Origin: Ochotona curzoniae
Lineage: Eukaryota; Chordata; Mammalia; Lagomorpha; Ochotonidae
NCBI RefSeq assembly: GCF_017591425.1
Contig: NW_024465751.1
Coordinates: 6,386,001-6,450,000, forward strand
Direction of reading: 5' to 3'
Length of the DNA stretch: 64,000 nt
Shown here piece after piece: positions 45,176 to 56,026 of this stretch; the stretch's first letter is position 1; each line of letters begins with the position of its first letter. Below the pieces are notes generated by a model that saw only the letters and a program-made list of their open reading frames with translations, was not told the origin of the DNA and searched no databases. Position numbers and translations under genes: made by a program.

Positions 45176-45649
45176 TACTTGCTGTGTAGCTCATCAATGC
45201 TCAAAGAGAATTAACCAAATGATGGAGATCACGGCAGGGTTTGCAAGGGTGATTTCATGTAAACTTGAGATGTTTGTACAGGAAGGAATATAACAGGGAC
45301 TCTGAAGAGAAGCAAGGACAAGATGAAAATGATAAGCTCCCATGATTGAGCTGCTTTTGCTGTGTAAATTGTTCATTTTCATTGGCCCAAAGTTGTCAAA
45401 ATGTTTCTCAAATTTGCCCAGCAAATGAATAAGTGGGGAGTCACAATCACATTCATTTGTGCCTAAAGCTTCTGTTTTTAAACTACTTTCATTGCATGTC
45501 ACCCACTGAAGGTGTGAATAGGTAAGTATGACATGACAGACGTGGGCAATGCACTGGCAGCTCCTCTGCTGTGAGCAGCCAGTCTGGCTGGAATGAAGAC
45601 ACGCTTCTAATGGCAGAAGAACAGCTGCTGAGGACAATGAGCAGTGCAG
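45176..45649. other. Gene-free stretch
   Basis: A 147-codon minus-strand frame (45194-45637) shows no recognisable domain or splice framing. I treat it as chance. Confidence 0.4.
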
Positions 45650-45755
45650 GGTATGGAATGGTAGTACACATGCAGGCCAGCTGCCAGACTGAGCAGGTTC
45701 AAATCTCAGCTGTGCGTCTGCCAGGTGTGCGCTGGGAAGGGAGGAAGTGTGACAG
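45650..45755 (+). mobile_element. MIR SINE 5' part
   Basis: 'ggtagtacacatgcaggcc', 'ctgccagactgagcagg' and 'ttcaaatctcagctgtgcg' are the tRNA-derived head of MIR with its B box. Confidence 0.6.
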
Positions 45756-46596
45756 AGCAGAAAGCTTGTGGTAACTCACACAGAGCCAGCCGCTTGAAGA
45801 GTCGTGGACCAATTAACACTAGAGAATGACTACTAAAAAATGTGTCTTAGCATGTATGCAACTTGCCAATGAGACGAACAGAGGGAGTAGAGAACAAAGA
45901 GCACTGATGAGCCGGGTTGATAACCCTCTGCTGAGATCACAGCAGAACAAGAGAAGCAACACTGGCAACAAGAACACCTCAGTGAAGCTACTGGTAACAC
46001 ACAAAAAAGGCAAAACAACCATGTGGTGTCTTAGTCTGCAGTCATTTTCATGGAGCACCACTCAGCTTTTTATCAAATTCTGTTTCAAAAACTGTAAAAT
46101 AGCAGTTGAGTGTCAGGGATAATCCTGGTCCTAGAATAAAAAGGCTGGAATTTGCAAGACTGTGTCTACCACTGGCTGGTTAGGTATTGCTCAGGGTACT
46201 TTCCACATTGGAACCTAGAGTTTTGCTGGGTAAGATGGAGCAGCATTATACATCCTCTCATCAGTTTAAAAGTTAAATTAAATCAAGGATGGGGAGGCAC
46301 TCAGTAAGTTGCAATGGGAAGCAAAGGATGATAATTATCAGTGTTATGGTTAAGAGCTTAGTATAAGCAACAACATTCCTACAACTGGTGAGTTCTGCAT
46401 ATGTACCTGTTATTAATCACACACAGAAAGAAGAAAAGTGGATAATTGACATAGCTAGGGACTATTTCTCTACAGAGTTGGAGAAAACAGATTTTTGGAA
46501 ATACAGAGCTGCGATTCCTCAAATCTGGCCTTGGGTGAGCAGCACCAACACTGACATTACCTGGAAAATAGTGAAAAATGCATTTGGGATATGTGT
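45756..46596. other. Gene-free stretch
   Basis: No assignable gene. Frames of 60-98 codons overlap on both strands at 45819-46122 without recognisable domains. Confidence 0.4.
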
Positions 46597-46711
46597 GTTT
46601 TGTTTAGCATGACTACCATGAAATATATGGATCTGAGTCCCAGCTTTGTTCCCAATTCCAGCTGTCTTGGGCATTTGCAGACTGAAAAAGTGGATGATAA
46701 AAGTTCTCTCC
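46597..46711 (+). mobile_element. Old CSINE, sense, internally deleted
   Basis: 'ggatctgagtcccagctttg', 'cccaattccagct' and then 'actgaaaaagtggatgataa', 'aagttctctcc' resemble an old C-element in which the middle is missing ('gagtcccagct..ccaatccagct' joined to 'gagtgaaccagtggatggaag'). The assignment is tentative. Confidence 0.45.
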
Positions 46712-47012
46712 TTGGTGCCTGGCAAGCCTTGTATCCACTGGGATCACAAATGGGTGTCAATTCTAATCCCACTGGCCCCGCTTCTCATCCAGTTCCCTGT
46801 TTGTGGCCTGGAAAAGCAGTGGAGGACGGCCCAAAGCCTTGGGACCCTGCACCCATGTGTGAGACCTGGAAGACACTTCATGTGCCTGGCTTCAAACCGG
46901 TGCAGCAACAGCCGTTGCGGACACTTGGGGAGTGAATCATCAGACAGAACATCTTCCTCTTTTTCTCTCTCCTCCTTGTACATCTAACTTTGCAATTTAA
47001 AAAAAAAAAAAA
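46712..47012 (+). mobile_element. CSINE, sense, 5'-truncated
   Basis: From 'tggcaagccttgtatccac' through 'gggatcacaaatgggtg', 'gcagtggaggacggccc', 'ttgggaccctgcacccatg' and 'agccgttgcggacacttgg' to 'ctaactttgcaatttaaa' and a long poly(A). The first ~30 bp of the head are missing or rearranged. The overlapping frames of 79-114 codons come from this SINE. Confidence 0.93.
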
Positions 47013-47964
47013 CTTTTTTTTACTCTCCTTCCCCCACCTTTTAAATAAATACAATAAATACTTTTGGGATTAGAATCAGCACCTGTTTTTAATAAGTTTG
47101 ATAACCATACATCTAGAGAAATAACTAGTGACCTGCAGAAAATGCGACAGTCTGGCAGAAGACATGACCAGCTGCTGCGTGACGTGATGCAAAGTGTCCC
47201 CACTGAGGACACAGGCAGGCTTTTGTTGATAACTGTAACTGAAGCAATCTAAACACGCTTGATGTGCTGTCACATAATCAACACAGGATACAAATGATTT
47301 TGTAATAATTTCATCTCTTCCCCGTTGTAGGCTGAGTCTGCTCAGATTCACATCTATTCATGTGAACGTGCCCTTAGATGGAGATGGGCTCTCTGTAGGT
47401 GTACTGGAACAGGTTGTGTCCTAAATCCAGGTTTTTAAACCACCTAATCTGTGGTACTTCATTACAGCAACACTATGAAACCAATATAATCCCTTTTAAA
47501 AGAGTATATATTTCTGTATACTTAATACACTTTAACTACTCCAATTTTACCCCAACAAGTACCCTCGCTAGTTGTTTTCTTCCAGGGAAGACTGTTCCCT
47601 CAGGCCAGGCTCTCCTTGGTTATTACTGCAATTGCATTTCCAGCTTGCACCCTATTAGGTTCAGACAGTCTATCATGCCCTGGAGAGGAGGTACAGACTG
47701 GTGGGTAAGCCCACCAGGGGTGGGGTGAATTGACAGCTCTCAGGACATGGCAGGAAAGCTGTTCTGTCATGGAACCTTTAGTTTTTTTTCCTTTGAAAGT
47801 GGGACAGTATTGCCCTTATTCCTGAAATATGGTGTAAGTCAATCAGCATGTAGGAAAGTAATTGACACAGAGTAAAACAGATGACAGATATAGGGATATT
47901 TTGAAAGTTGTAACATTGAATTAAAACATTTATTTTGGAGAAAAACAAGTCTTTCTGAATGCAT
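47013..47964. other. Gene-free stretch
   Basis: Nothing assignable. The 109-codon frame (47399-47728) shows no domain. Confidence 0.4.
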
Positions 47965-48245
47965 GATTTATCTGCCTAAAAGGCAGAGGAGCAGAAGAGA
48001 AAGATGCACACACACGTATGGGGAGAGAGAGCGAGAGAGAGAGAGTGCATTAACTGGCTCACTCCACAAATGATCACAATCACCGGTGAAGTCAGGAGCC
48101 TAGAACACCATCTGGGTCTGTCACGCAGGTGGCAGGGACCCATATACTTGGGCCATAAGCTACTGTCTTCCCAGGAGATCTCACTTGATGTAGACATCAC
48201 TTGGACTTCAACACTCCAGCAACAGAAGTGAGCCTGTGTCTTACC
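47965..48245 (-). mobile_element. Old CSINE, antisense, with (GA)n
   Basis: A-rich tail with 'aggcagaggagcagaag' and a GA run at 48021-48046, then 'aactggctcactccacaaatg', 'aagtcaggagcctagaac', 'caggtggcagggacccata', 'cttgggccataagctactg' and 'cttcccaggagatctcac'. It belongs to the older subfamily. Confidence 0.8.
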
Positions 48246-48329
48246 AGTCCTATCAAAATCCTACCCTGAGATATACTTTTTGATGCTTACTTTAACTTCC
48301 TTTGTATATTTCAAATAACTGTATTCTCT

Positions 48330-48660
48330 GCTTACAAAACTTATCCTCTATAGCATTTCTAGTCTCAATGAATATCACCATCATCTCACTGCTTGAGCTT
48401 AACAGGAAAAGTGTCATTGGTAGAGCCATTTCCTTTACATCCCAATCTGTCCCAATCTGTCATCAACTCCTGTGGTTTCTACACCTGGGAAATACGTTTC
48501 AAATTCACACCTTATTTCCAAAAGCTTCCCATAGGTTCTCTTTGTTCCTATTGAGACTACAGCAAAGGTATTCTAACTGGTCTCCCTTACTCATACTTGC
48601 CTTAGTTGAATCCATTTTTCACAGAGCAGCCAAAGAGATAGAAGAAGCTTCTGTAGCTCT
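48330..48660 (+). mobile_element. L2 LINE fragment (ORF2 end region)
   Basis: 'aatctgtcatcaactcctgtgg' with 'ctacacctgggaaatacg', then 'attctaactggtctccctta' and 'ttgaatccatttttcacagag', match the L2 pattern 'caatctgtcagcaaatcctgt.ggctctacc..cctaactggtctccctgc..tccattctccacacagcagcc'. A 10-bp tandem 'cccaatctgt' sits at about 48440-48459. All frames are decayed. Confidence 0.7.
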
Positions 48661-49839
48661 CTGAGCACTCCTGCAAAGGCTCTGAAACGTATCTTGCTAG
48701 AATGCATGCAATCACCAGCAACGTCTTGGCGATGACTGTGCTTTGATCTGCCTCTTTATCAGTCATGGTCAGCTGATTCCATCCTCACAACTTCCTAATC
48801 CTCAAACCCTCCCTGTAGGATGGAGTCAGCTGATAGTGAGTTCACCGTCAATGGAGATTATCCTTCTAGTAGCCTGATCTTTATTCTTTTTTTTTTTTTT
48901 ACTGATCTTTATTCTTTATCTTAATCATAGGGGAAAGCATCAATGAGTTATGTCTGCAGAGTACAAAGTCACAAATTGCTGTCGCCTGCCGCATATATCT
49001 TCCTGTTTGTCAATCACAAAGCTCACTTCCCAGGATGCATCTGTTGCATTCAGTACCAGGGCTTATGCAAGATAAAAAGAGGTGAAAGGTGGGAAAGCAC
49101 CCTGGGGTGTGAGAGAGGTACTACCCCCATGCTTGTGGTCCTTGGACAGCTTTTTACTCTCCTGCCTTCCTATTCTTGGACACTTTTCTAACCCAGGTGT
49201 GGTTTTTAGTTTTTCTGGGTAGCTGTTTGATCCATTCATGTTGTATATGTTTCTGAAGGGTAGCCCACAATCACACATGGATATATGCTTATTCCCCATT
49301 GCCAAATTAATTCCATTCTTATGATATAATACCAGGCTCTGCTCAGCATTCCCAATTTTTCAGGAAGCAAGGACTTGATTTATGAATTAATAAATGCATT
49401 GCCACATCACTGACAATAAAAATTGTCATGTTTCGTAAAAGTTTGGTTTCAAGAATCCCAGCACAACACTTTTTTTCCAATCCATTAAAGGGCCTTGACT
49501 CCAAAAAATATTTGACTGCAATAAAAAGAAGCAGAAAATAATCATCTCCCAATAAGTTTGCCAATTGTACCTTTTAAGTCACAATGTCTGTGCATATATT
49601 CGTCTTTGCCCAAATTAGTATGAATGAACAATCCTTTCTTGTATTCAACATAAATCTTTGTTTGCTGCCAGAACCCATCCCCTCTTACCTTCTCCAAGAT
49701 GTTGTCCCAGCAAAAAAACAAACAAACAAACAAACAAAAAAACCTTTATCTCTGTACAAGTGTTTTTCTTAGCAAATTAATTCGGTGCGTGGCTCCTCTC
49801 TTGGTTATGCCAGGTTTGCTCATAGCTACTGCTACATTT
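48661..49839. other. Gene-free stretch
   Basis: Contains a poly(T) flanked by a 15-bp direct repeat (48874-48916) and an AAAC microsatellite (49711-49742). No gene was recognised. Confidence 0.45.
49711..49742. repeat. (AAAC)n microsatellite
   Basis: Five or so CAAA units flanked by A runs. No SINE body is attached. Confidence 0.9.
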
Positions 49840-50300
49840 CCGTTTAAATTTAGGCAAAAAATCTCCACAAGGAGATGTTTATACTCACTGTCTTTCCATC
49901 CGGCACCCTTTCTTGCTAAAATTCACTCTATTTAGCCATATGACCTCACCACTTTAGAGAAGTATTTCTTGATAATAGCTCCAATAACCTCTATGTTGCA
50001 AACCTCATTTATAATCTGAATTGACTTACTGGTGATACTGAGTCAACAGACCACTCCATTTTCAATATAATCATTGCTTTCATTTCTTCTAGCACTGTAT
50101 TCTTGTACCCCACTCTGTTTCAATATTCTCAAACCTTGTTTGTCAGTTCCTTGACCATGATGCTTTGATGTACTCTAGGATTCAATTCTTAAAAATCACC
50201 TCTCAGGCCCACACAGTCTCATTACCTTAATATCATTTACATACTGATAGCTCCTAGATTTATATTCTAAGTTTGTATGTATCCTGTGAATATAGCAAAA
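49840..50300 (+). mobile_element. L2 LINE ORF2 fragment with reverse-transcriptase region
   Basis: 'aataacctctatgttgcaaa', 'ttgacttactggtgatactg' plus 'gtcaacagaccactcc', 'tgatgtactctaggattcaat' and 'agtctcattaccttaa' follow L2 ORF2, and 50231-50268 lies over the catalytic block. Where intact L2 encodes a Tyr-Ala-Asp-Asp box, this copy reads roughly His-Thr-Asp-Ser followed by a stop. It is ancient and inactive. Confidence 0.7.
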
Positions 50301-50346
50301 TTATCAAGTGCATTATGACTTCTTCAGCTAATCTTTTTCAAGTGAA

Positions 50347-50653
50347 ATATGTATTTTTATTTGAAAGGCAGATCTACAGAGAGGAGACACAGGAAAATAC
50401 TCCATCCACTGGTTCTTTCCTCAAATGGCTGCTGGTCTGTTTTTGAGCAAAATTAAAGCAAGGAGCCAGGAGCCTCTTCTGGGTCTTTCACATGGGGCAG
50501 CAGCCCAAAGACTTGAACCATTCTCTGCTGCTTTCCCAGTCCATAAAAAGGGAGCTGGATTAAAAATGGAGTGGGCTGGGCACTAATCAGAACACATACG
50601 GGATGCCTGGTCTGCAGAAGCAGATTAGCCCACTACATCTCCACACCAACCCC
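50347..50653 (-). mobile_element. CSINE, antisense, diverged
   Basis: Tail 'tgtatttttatttgaaagg', 'gatctacagagaggag', 'atccactggttctttcctc', 'aaggagccaggagcctcttc', 'ttctctgctgctttcccag' and head 'gattagcccactacatctcc', ending 'caacccc'. Confidence 0.85.
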
Positions 50654-50957
50654 TCTACCTGATTTTCTAAGCCAAAATATTCTTCTCTACTTCAGTACAT
50701 GACTCCCCTTTAAGCCCAAAAGTATGTCTTTTTTTACTCACAACTCACATCTAATTTGTGAGAAAATTTTGTTGCTTTTTGTGTTCAAAGTCCACCTTTT
50801 TTCCATATATAGCATTATGGCTTTGATTCAAGATATTACCACTATTTGCATCATTGAATGAGTCTGTTACATGATCTATGTGTTCCTGATTTTAGCTCAC
50901 TAACATTCTGTCTCCAGCTAGCAGAGTAATTCCCTGAAAGTTTTTGCATGCATCTGT

Positions 50958-51225
50958 TTTGAAAGAGAAACACACACACACACACACGCACGCACGCACA
51001 TGAGGGAGACAGAAACTTCTCAAACACCTGTTGCACTAGCCCAAAGCCAGGTCTAGGAACTCCATCTGTCTCTCTTACTTTACAAGTTGGAGTCTAATTA
51101 TTTGAGCCAACCAATTGTGCCATCAGCTACTACCTCCAAAAATATGTATTAGCAGGAAGCTGGAAATGAAAGTGTTGCCAAATGTAGAAACCGAACATCC
51201 CGAGTGATATCTGAACTCTTTCCAC
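50958..51225 (-). mobile_element. Old CSINE, antisense, with (CA)n
   Basis: Tail 'ttttgaaagagaaa' passes into a (CA)n/(CG CA) run (50969-51000). Then 'cccaaagccaggtctaggaac', 'actccatctgtctctcttac', 'tatgtattagcaggaagctgg' and 'catcccgagtgatatctg' follow. Several internal segments are lost. Confidence 0.65.
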
Positions 51226-51354
51226 AGATGTCTTCTCCCAAATACAATGTTTAGTTATATTAGTCACATGATCCTTGTTTGTAAATAACATGATACAATT
51301 CATAGGGGAACAAAAAGACACCATTAAGAGGTTAGGTTATTGGAACTCGTGAGA

Positions 51355-51885
51355 GAATTTGACAGTACAGCATAGAAAATCAACTTCTTTTGTACAATAG
51401 AGGAAACACTCGACAGCATGAAACTGACAGAAGAGAAAATTTGTTGACCAAACATCTGGCAAAGGATTAACTTCCAGAATGTATGAGCTCAAGAAACACA
51501 ACACGAAAACAATTCACATGAGAAATGGGCAAAAGACATAAAGAATCGCTTTTCAAAGGATGAGATAGAATTGAACGGTTATCACATGAAAAGATCATCA
51601 GATTTACTAGCCATCAGAGAAATTCAAATAAAAGCCACAAAGAGATTTCACCTCACTCTAATTAGAATGGCTAACACAGGGGAATCAGAAAACAATAAAT
51701 GCTGGCAAGGAAGGAAGGGAAAATGTACACTAATCCACTGTTCCTGGAAATGTAAACTAGTGCGGCCATCATGGAAGATAGTACTGTGATTCCACAAAAA
51801 TCTAAAAACATGTACCCCTTGTGACCCACTCCCGGGAACTCACCCAATTAAAGTATAATCAGCATGCAAAGCGTTACCTGTACCG
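51355..51885 (+). mobile_element. L1 LINE ORF2 C-terminal remnant
   Basis: Translates around 51571-51789 into the L1 ORF2 C-terminal pattern: HMKRSSDLLAIREIQIKA, a 'FHLTLIRMA' block, 'NNKCWQGRKGK', 'LIHCSWKCKLV.PSWK'. Upstream nucleotides ('aaaggattaacttccagaatg', 'atgggcaaaagacataaagaa') extend the match. Frame breaks lie outside the 72-codon open part. It stops within the post-RT region and meets LTR-like sequence at about 51890. Confidence 0.9.
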
Positions 51886-51889
51886 CAAG

Positions 51890-52085
51890 CAGGGGCAGAG
51901 AGGGACACACAGAGACCTGTGTGTACCCTGCCTGTTGCAATGTGATGCTCTGCACTGCCATGAGAGGCTGCCAGCATGAACATGATCACCAGCTGATCCT
52001 TCTAGAACCTGTACTCCAGAACCAGGAGCTAAAATAAGCTTCTTCTCTTTACAAACTACCCGGACTCCGGCCTTTCATTTTAGTC
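51890..52085 (+). mobile_element. MaLR (MST/THE1-like) LTR 3' part
   Basis: 'ccatgagaggctgccagc', 'gaacctgtactccagaacc', 'aggagctaaaataagcttc' and 'ctttacaaactacccggac' fit the end of MST-type LTRs ('cctgcagaaccgtgagctaaataaacc..tttataaattacccagtct'). The upstream half is missing or unrecognisable. Confidence 0.65.
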
Positions 52086-52269
52086 ACACACAAAAAAATG
52101 AATTAACATAATTACCTTTAGTCTATATGTTTAAGGTGTACATTAAGCAAATGAATTCCACAGATGCCAGTTCCAGGCTCAAGATCTCTTTTCATGTGTC
52201 TATAGATATTCTTAAATTTAAAATCTGAAACCCACCCCTCCACATGTCAATGTAACCGTTTTTCCTTTT

Positions 52270-52740
52270 ATTATGATGAGAGTCTGATATCTCAATGGCT
52301 TCCAGTTCCCTAGAGGAGACTCCCTTTGCCTTTCTGGCTTCTTTCTACTGCTACTCCAATCAGACTGCCCTCCTTTGCAGACCCTGAAACAAGTCTTCCA
52401 GCTTCAGCTTCAAGATCTCTGTACTTGATACTTGCTCGGTTTGGTAAATGTTTTATCCAGAATCTGTTATTCCTCCTTGCTGGACTACTTGTCGAAATGT
52501 CTCTGTCTTTAAGAACTCCTTTACACTACACGTTTTCACCCCTTTTCATATGTTTATTTCCACAACTGTCATCATCAGTCAATATGCTACATTTGAATCT
52601 TATTTCATGTCTGCGTTCTCCTCTTTTCAGGTAAGCTCCCACATGGCAGGAGCTTTTTGGTCTTATGGTCATCACTGTGCCCTTAACTTTTTAAAAAGCA
52701 TCTGGCATTTACTCATGATGAGAAACTGACTGAAGGAATC
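52270..52740 (+). mobile_element. L2 LINE 3' UTR
   Basis: 'tactccaatcagactgccctc', 'tgctggactacttgtcgaaatg', then 'atgtttatttccacaactgtc', 'gtaagctcccacatggcagg' and 'atctggcatttactcatg' follow the L2 3' UTR, including its 'gtaagctccatgagggcagg' signature. Two overlapping open frames (93-102 codons) are by-products. Confidence 0.65.
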
Positions 52741-54483
52741 TGAAGTGGAAGGGATACATTTAGGAAGAGAGAAACTTATTCAGAAAGGAGATTCTTACTC
52801 ACTCTGCCATTGACTTGGTTTGGGTTGCCTTTGTGACTTTAAGCTCCTCCCTTTCCAATGGAATAATTAGCATTCTAAAAAGCTAAAAGGTGTTCCACAC
52901 CATTATAAACACACTATTTTCTGTCTCTCATTTATATGTTTTCTTTGCTTGTGGGATGAGCAGGTGATGTGTCATTTGCATCCCATGATATTCATTTGTT
53001 ATAAGACAACTTGAAATTTGCCCTTTCAGAATTGTTCATCAGTCCATATTAGTTTTTTTTTTTTAATTTTCTCTTCCTTCTCTCTCTCTGTCTTGCTCAT
53101 TAAAGCTTCTGGAAAACTTTGCTTCAGTTGCATCACCCTCATTACTCTGCTTCCTGATTCTTTGCTTATCCTTTGGCATGCCACGTCTTTTCATGAGTTT
53201 AAGAGGAATTAAAATTATTAAAAGTTTCTTATTGTAGAACATTTCAAATACACACATTCACACCACACATTTTTGGAATTTATCTTCCTTTGGTCTCTAT
53301 AAATCAACAATATCTTATTCTTCATGTATGAACAAAAGCAGTCTAAAAACACAGGCTTAGTTGTTTCGAGTTCCAGAATGTCATTTAAAAGCACACAGTG
53401 ACGGAGTGGTGTGGAAGTGAATGCTTTTGATGTGTAGAGGTCTGGCTTTGTTCATAGAAAATGAAGGAAGCAAAGATGCTCTCATGATTTCCACCAAGGC
53501 AGAACTGAGTTGAAGTTCATTCTCAGAGTAGATTATGAAGAGGTGAAAGCACCGGATCTGAGGCAGGGAAGGTAACGAAATGGGACAGAGTTGGCCTGAA
53601 AGAACTCGAGTGATTGGGAAGGGCATGAGGGTCATGACTGAAGTTTCAGGGTGAACATGGAATGATCTCAATTTTGGCTCAGATTTGCTGTGAAATGTTA
53701 AACTGGAGGATGTAGAGACTTACTCTCCTTTGGGGTGACTTGAGACTGCCAGAGCCTAGTTACCTGCATCCCTGGGAAACCCCAAGCGTGTCCACAAGCC
53801 CCTCAGAGAAGATTCGTCAGCAACACAGAGTTACCATCCACTGTAACAAGGGAAGTAAAGATGTGGCCAACCACTTCCTAGTGCAGAGAGGCCCATGGTG
53901 CATTTTTGTCACAGTCTCCCATGAGACATGGGGAGCCTATTCCTGGAGCAGGTCTGCAGCAGGAAGATGTTGTACAAACAGGACCTCAAGATGAGAGGCC
54001 CCAGCAATGCCTTTGGCCCCTGACAGGAGAATGACAGCCAAGACACAGTAGGAGAATCCTCACGTGGAGGAAGTCTATGAAAGAAGTTTGGAACTCAAAC
54101 AATGCTCCCACAAAACTATAGGCTTGTACAATCTTCTTTCTGGATAAAAAGTTCTCCAGAAATATAGAAGAATATGGGAGAAAGCCAGAAGGCTAAGATG
54201 TAGCAGAGGAAGCTCACTCTTACCTGAAAGAGGTGGCTACAAACCACTGTGTCTCCCAAGAAAACATATTCATAAAGGGTCAAAGATGAGGCTCCCTTGT
54301 GTTTGTGTCCCAGAGAGCTATCACAAAGCTAGGAATTCAAATGAATTGCCATGGAGAGCCACTGGCTGGTGACAGATCAAATAGATGGTGTGGCAGCATA
54401 AATGTCTACAGCAACTGACTAAAAGGGCAAGACTGACTCACAGAAGGAAGGAGAAAGGGAGAAAGATGAGTACTTGTCCTTGG
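52741..54483. other. 1.7 kb gene-free stretch
   Basis: Contains a poly(T) with a TCTC run (53051-53090). The 96-codon minus-strand frame and the 84-codon frame at 53740 show no recognisable domain. Confidence 0.4.
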
Positions 54484-54730
54484 ACTCAAACACAAACTGT
54501 ATAAATGTAAAGAGTTTTTTTTCAAATGGATTATTGCTGAATGAGAAAAGAAATTCAATTTAACACAATCAAAAATGAGATGCAACTGGAGAAAAGGAAG
54601 GTAAAGGAGCTGAAAGAAAACACTTTGGGGTTGTATTCATAAAGCAGAGTACACAGATCAAAGGAGCTAATGGGCACATAAAACTTTACATTGGAGAGAT
54701 AGCATTCACTGTAGGCAAGTGGCTTTCATA
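54484..54730 (+). pseudogene. Possible C2H2 zinc-finger relic
   Basis: Three spots resemble the conserved C2H2 linker and finger start. 'aaactgtataaatgtaaagag' (54495) resembles the KPYKCKE codons. 'actggagaaaaggaaggtaaa' (54585) resembles TGEK. 'aaactttacattggagag' to 'ggcaagtggcttt' (54681-54725) resembles 'KLHTGEKPF..GKxF'. Spacings of about 101 and 105 bp do not match the regular 84-bp finger repeat, and Cys and His positions are mostly lost. This is a weak inference and may be coincidence. Confidence 0.25.
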
Positions 54731-55639
54731 AGGCAGGAATGGCAACAATCTGTGTTAGTACTTGTATATATGGATTTCAATTGTTGGTCCTAAGATAAAC
54801 TTGTCTTTCAACTTGACTCTTCTGTGTATTTTTTAAAGTACTTCTGTGCACTGAAGTGGTTTTACATTGATTTCATCTGCACAGTAGATGAATAATTAAG
54901 TGCTGGGGTCCTGCAGTGGGTGTGGATGACAGGAAGGTGTGATGAGGACAGCTCCCCTGTGTGTCAAGGCCCGGGGGAGCTTCCAGCTGTTAGACAGGGC
55001 CCGGCGGAAGTCTCTCTGACCACCTTGACGCTGTTGCACTCCCTGGCTGCATGGACACTCAAGCACCTCACTAAGAATTCTGTAATCTATTGAGGCATTG
55101 TTATTTGCCCCTGCGAGATGGTTTTTGCCACTGATGTGAACTTGAGAGTTAATGTTATTGATAATGTCTTGGTGAGTGGGCCTTTAACTGCGCACAGGAG
55201 AACAATTAAACCCATGCCATTTCTGGACACCTTACTCTGTGCTTACCCATTGCCCTGAAATCGGGCCCAGACATACAGCATGCTTTCTAGGAAATGGCTT
55301 AATAAGAATTATACAAAGTAATGGAAGTGATGGGAGTGAGCACTGAAACTGCTATGGCAATAAATATAGTTATTGTTATCTCAAAGGCTAGCCTGTCTTT
55401 GCAATTTTTTGGAGCATAGAAAATGTAATTGTTTTAGCTGCTTTTATACTTTTTAGCTAGAGAAATTAAGGATGCTTTTCTTAAAGCAAAATGCTTTTGA
55501 TTATTGTTTCATTGTTTATGGGGTTGTAGAATCTAGTTGTAGGGGAATTTAACATTTGAAATTTCTGTTTTAGATTTTACATTTTCCCCTTATAACCTGT
55601 TTTCCTATTAAATAATGGGTAAATTGTAGAAGCAGAAAT
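54731..55639. other. Gene-free stretch
   Basis: No assignable gene. 54950-55010 is GC-rich ('gggcccggcggaag') with a few CpGs. Part of this interval could be the upstream half of the LTR described next. Confidence 0.35.
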
Positions 55640-56026
55640 GTGGTGGGAAAGTACTACTAATTAGCAGGTAATGTCACATGCCTTGGCCTTGGAGTACTGG
55701 CTGATGCTCCATGGCTACTGTTGAAAAATAATACTAGCTTGCTTTGAAGAATATGAATACAATATTTTGCAGAATTATCTTTAGGGGCACCTGCTTAGCC
55801 TTGAAGTGCAGACGGAGTGACCAAATGTCTGTACATGCCCCCTTAGTCTTGAAGTAAAAAATAGAATAATTGCTTGTGCAGAAGCTTGAGAGGTGTTTGA
55901 GTAAATAAAAAGGACAGCTTTTCCTTGAGCTGTTGTGAGAACACACCAAGTGTCTGTGTCTTTCTATATCGCCGACTCTACGCACCCTTCCCGAGCTCCG
56001 AACTCAGCTGGAGCTCGACTCCGACA
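55640..56026 (+). mobile_element. Endogenous retroviral LTR, 3' end (solo, class II-like)
   Basis: A polyadenylation signal (AATAAA, about 55904) is followed by an R/U5-like segment with 'gtgtctgtgtctttctat' and a CpG-dense run (seven CpGs in about 60 bp, 55970-56022), ending in 'ccgaca' at 56026. That is how retroviral LTRs close (..CA). There is no primer-binding site or coding sequence downstream, so it appears to be a solo LTR. The 5' boundary is uncertain and I saw no matching target repeat. Class II (ERV-K/MMTV-like) is inferred from R/U5 style only. Confidence 0.55.

Noticed and set aside
45194..45637. 147-codon minus-strand frame
   Set aside because: No domain, no splice context, and its length is not exceptional for a window of this size.
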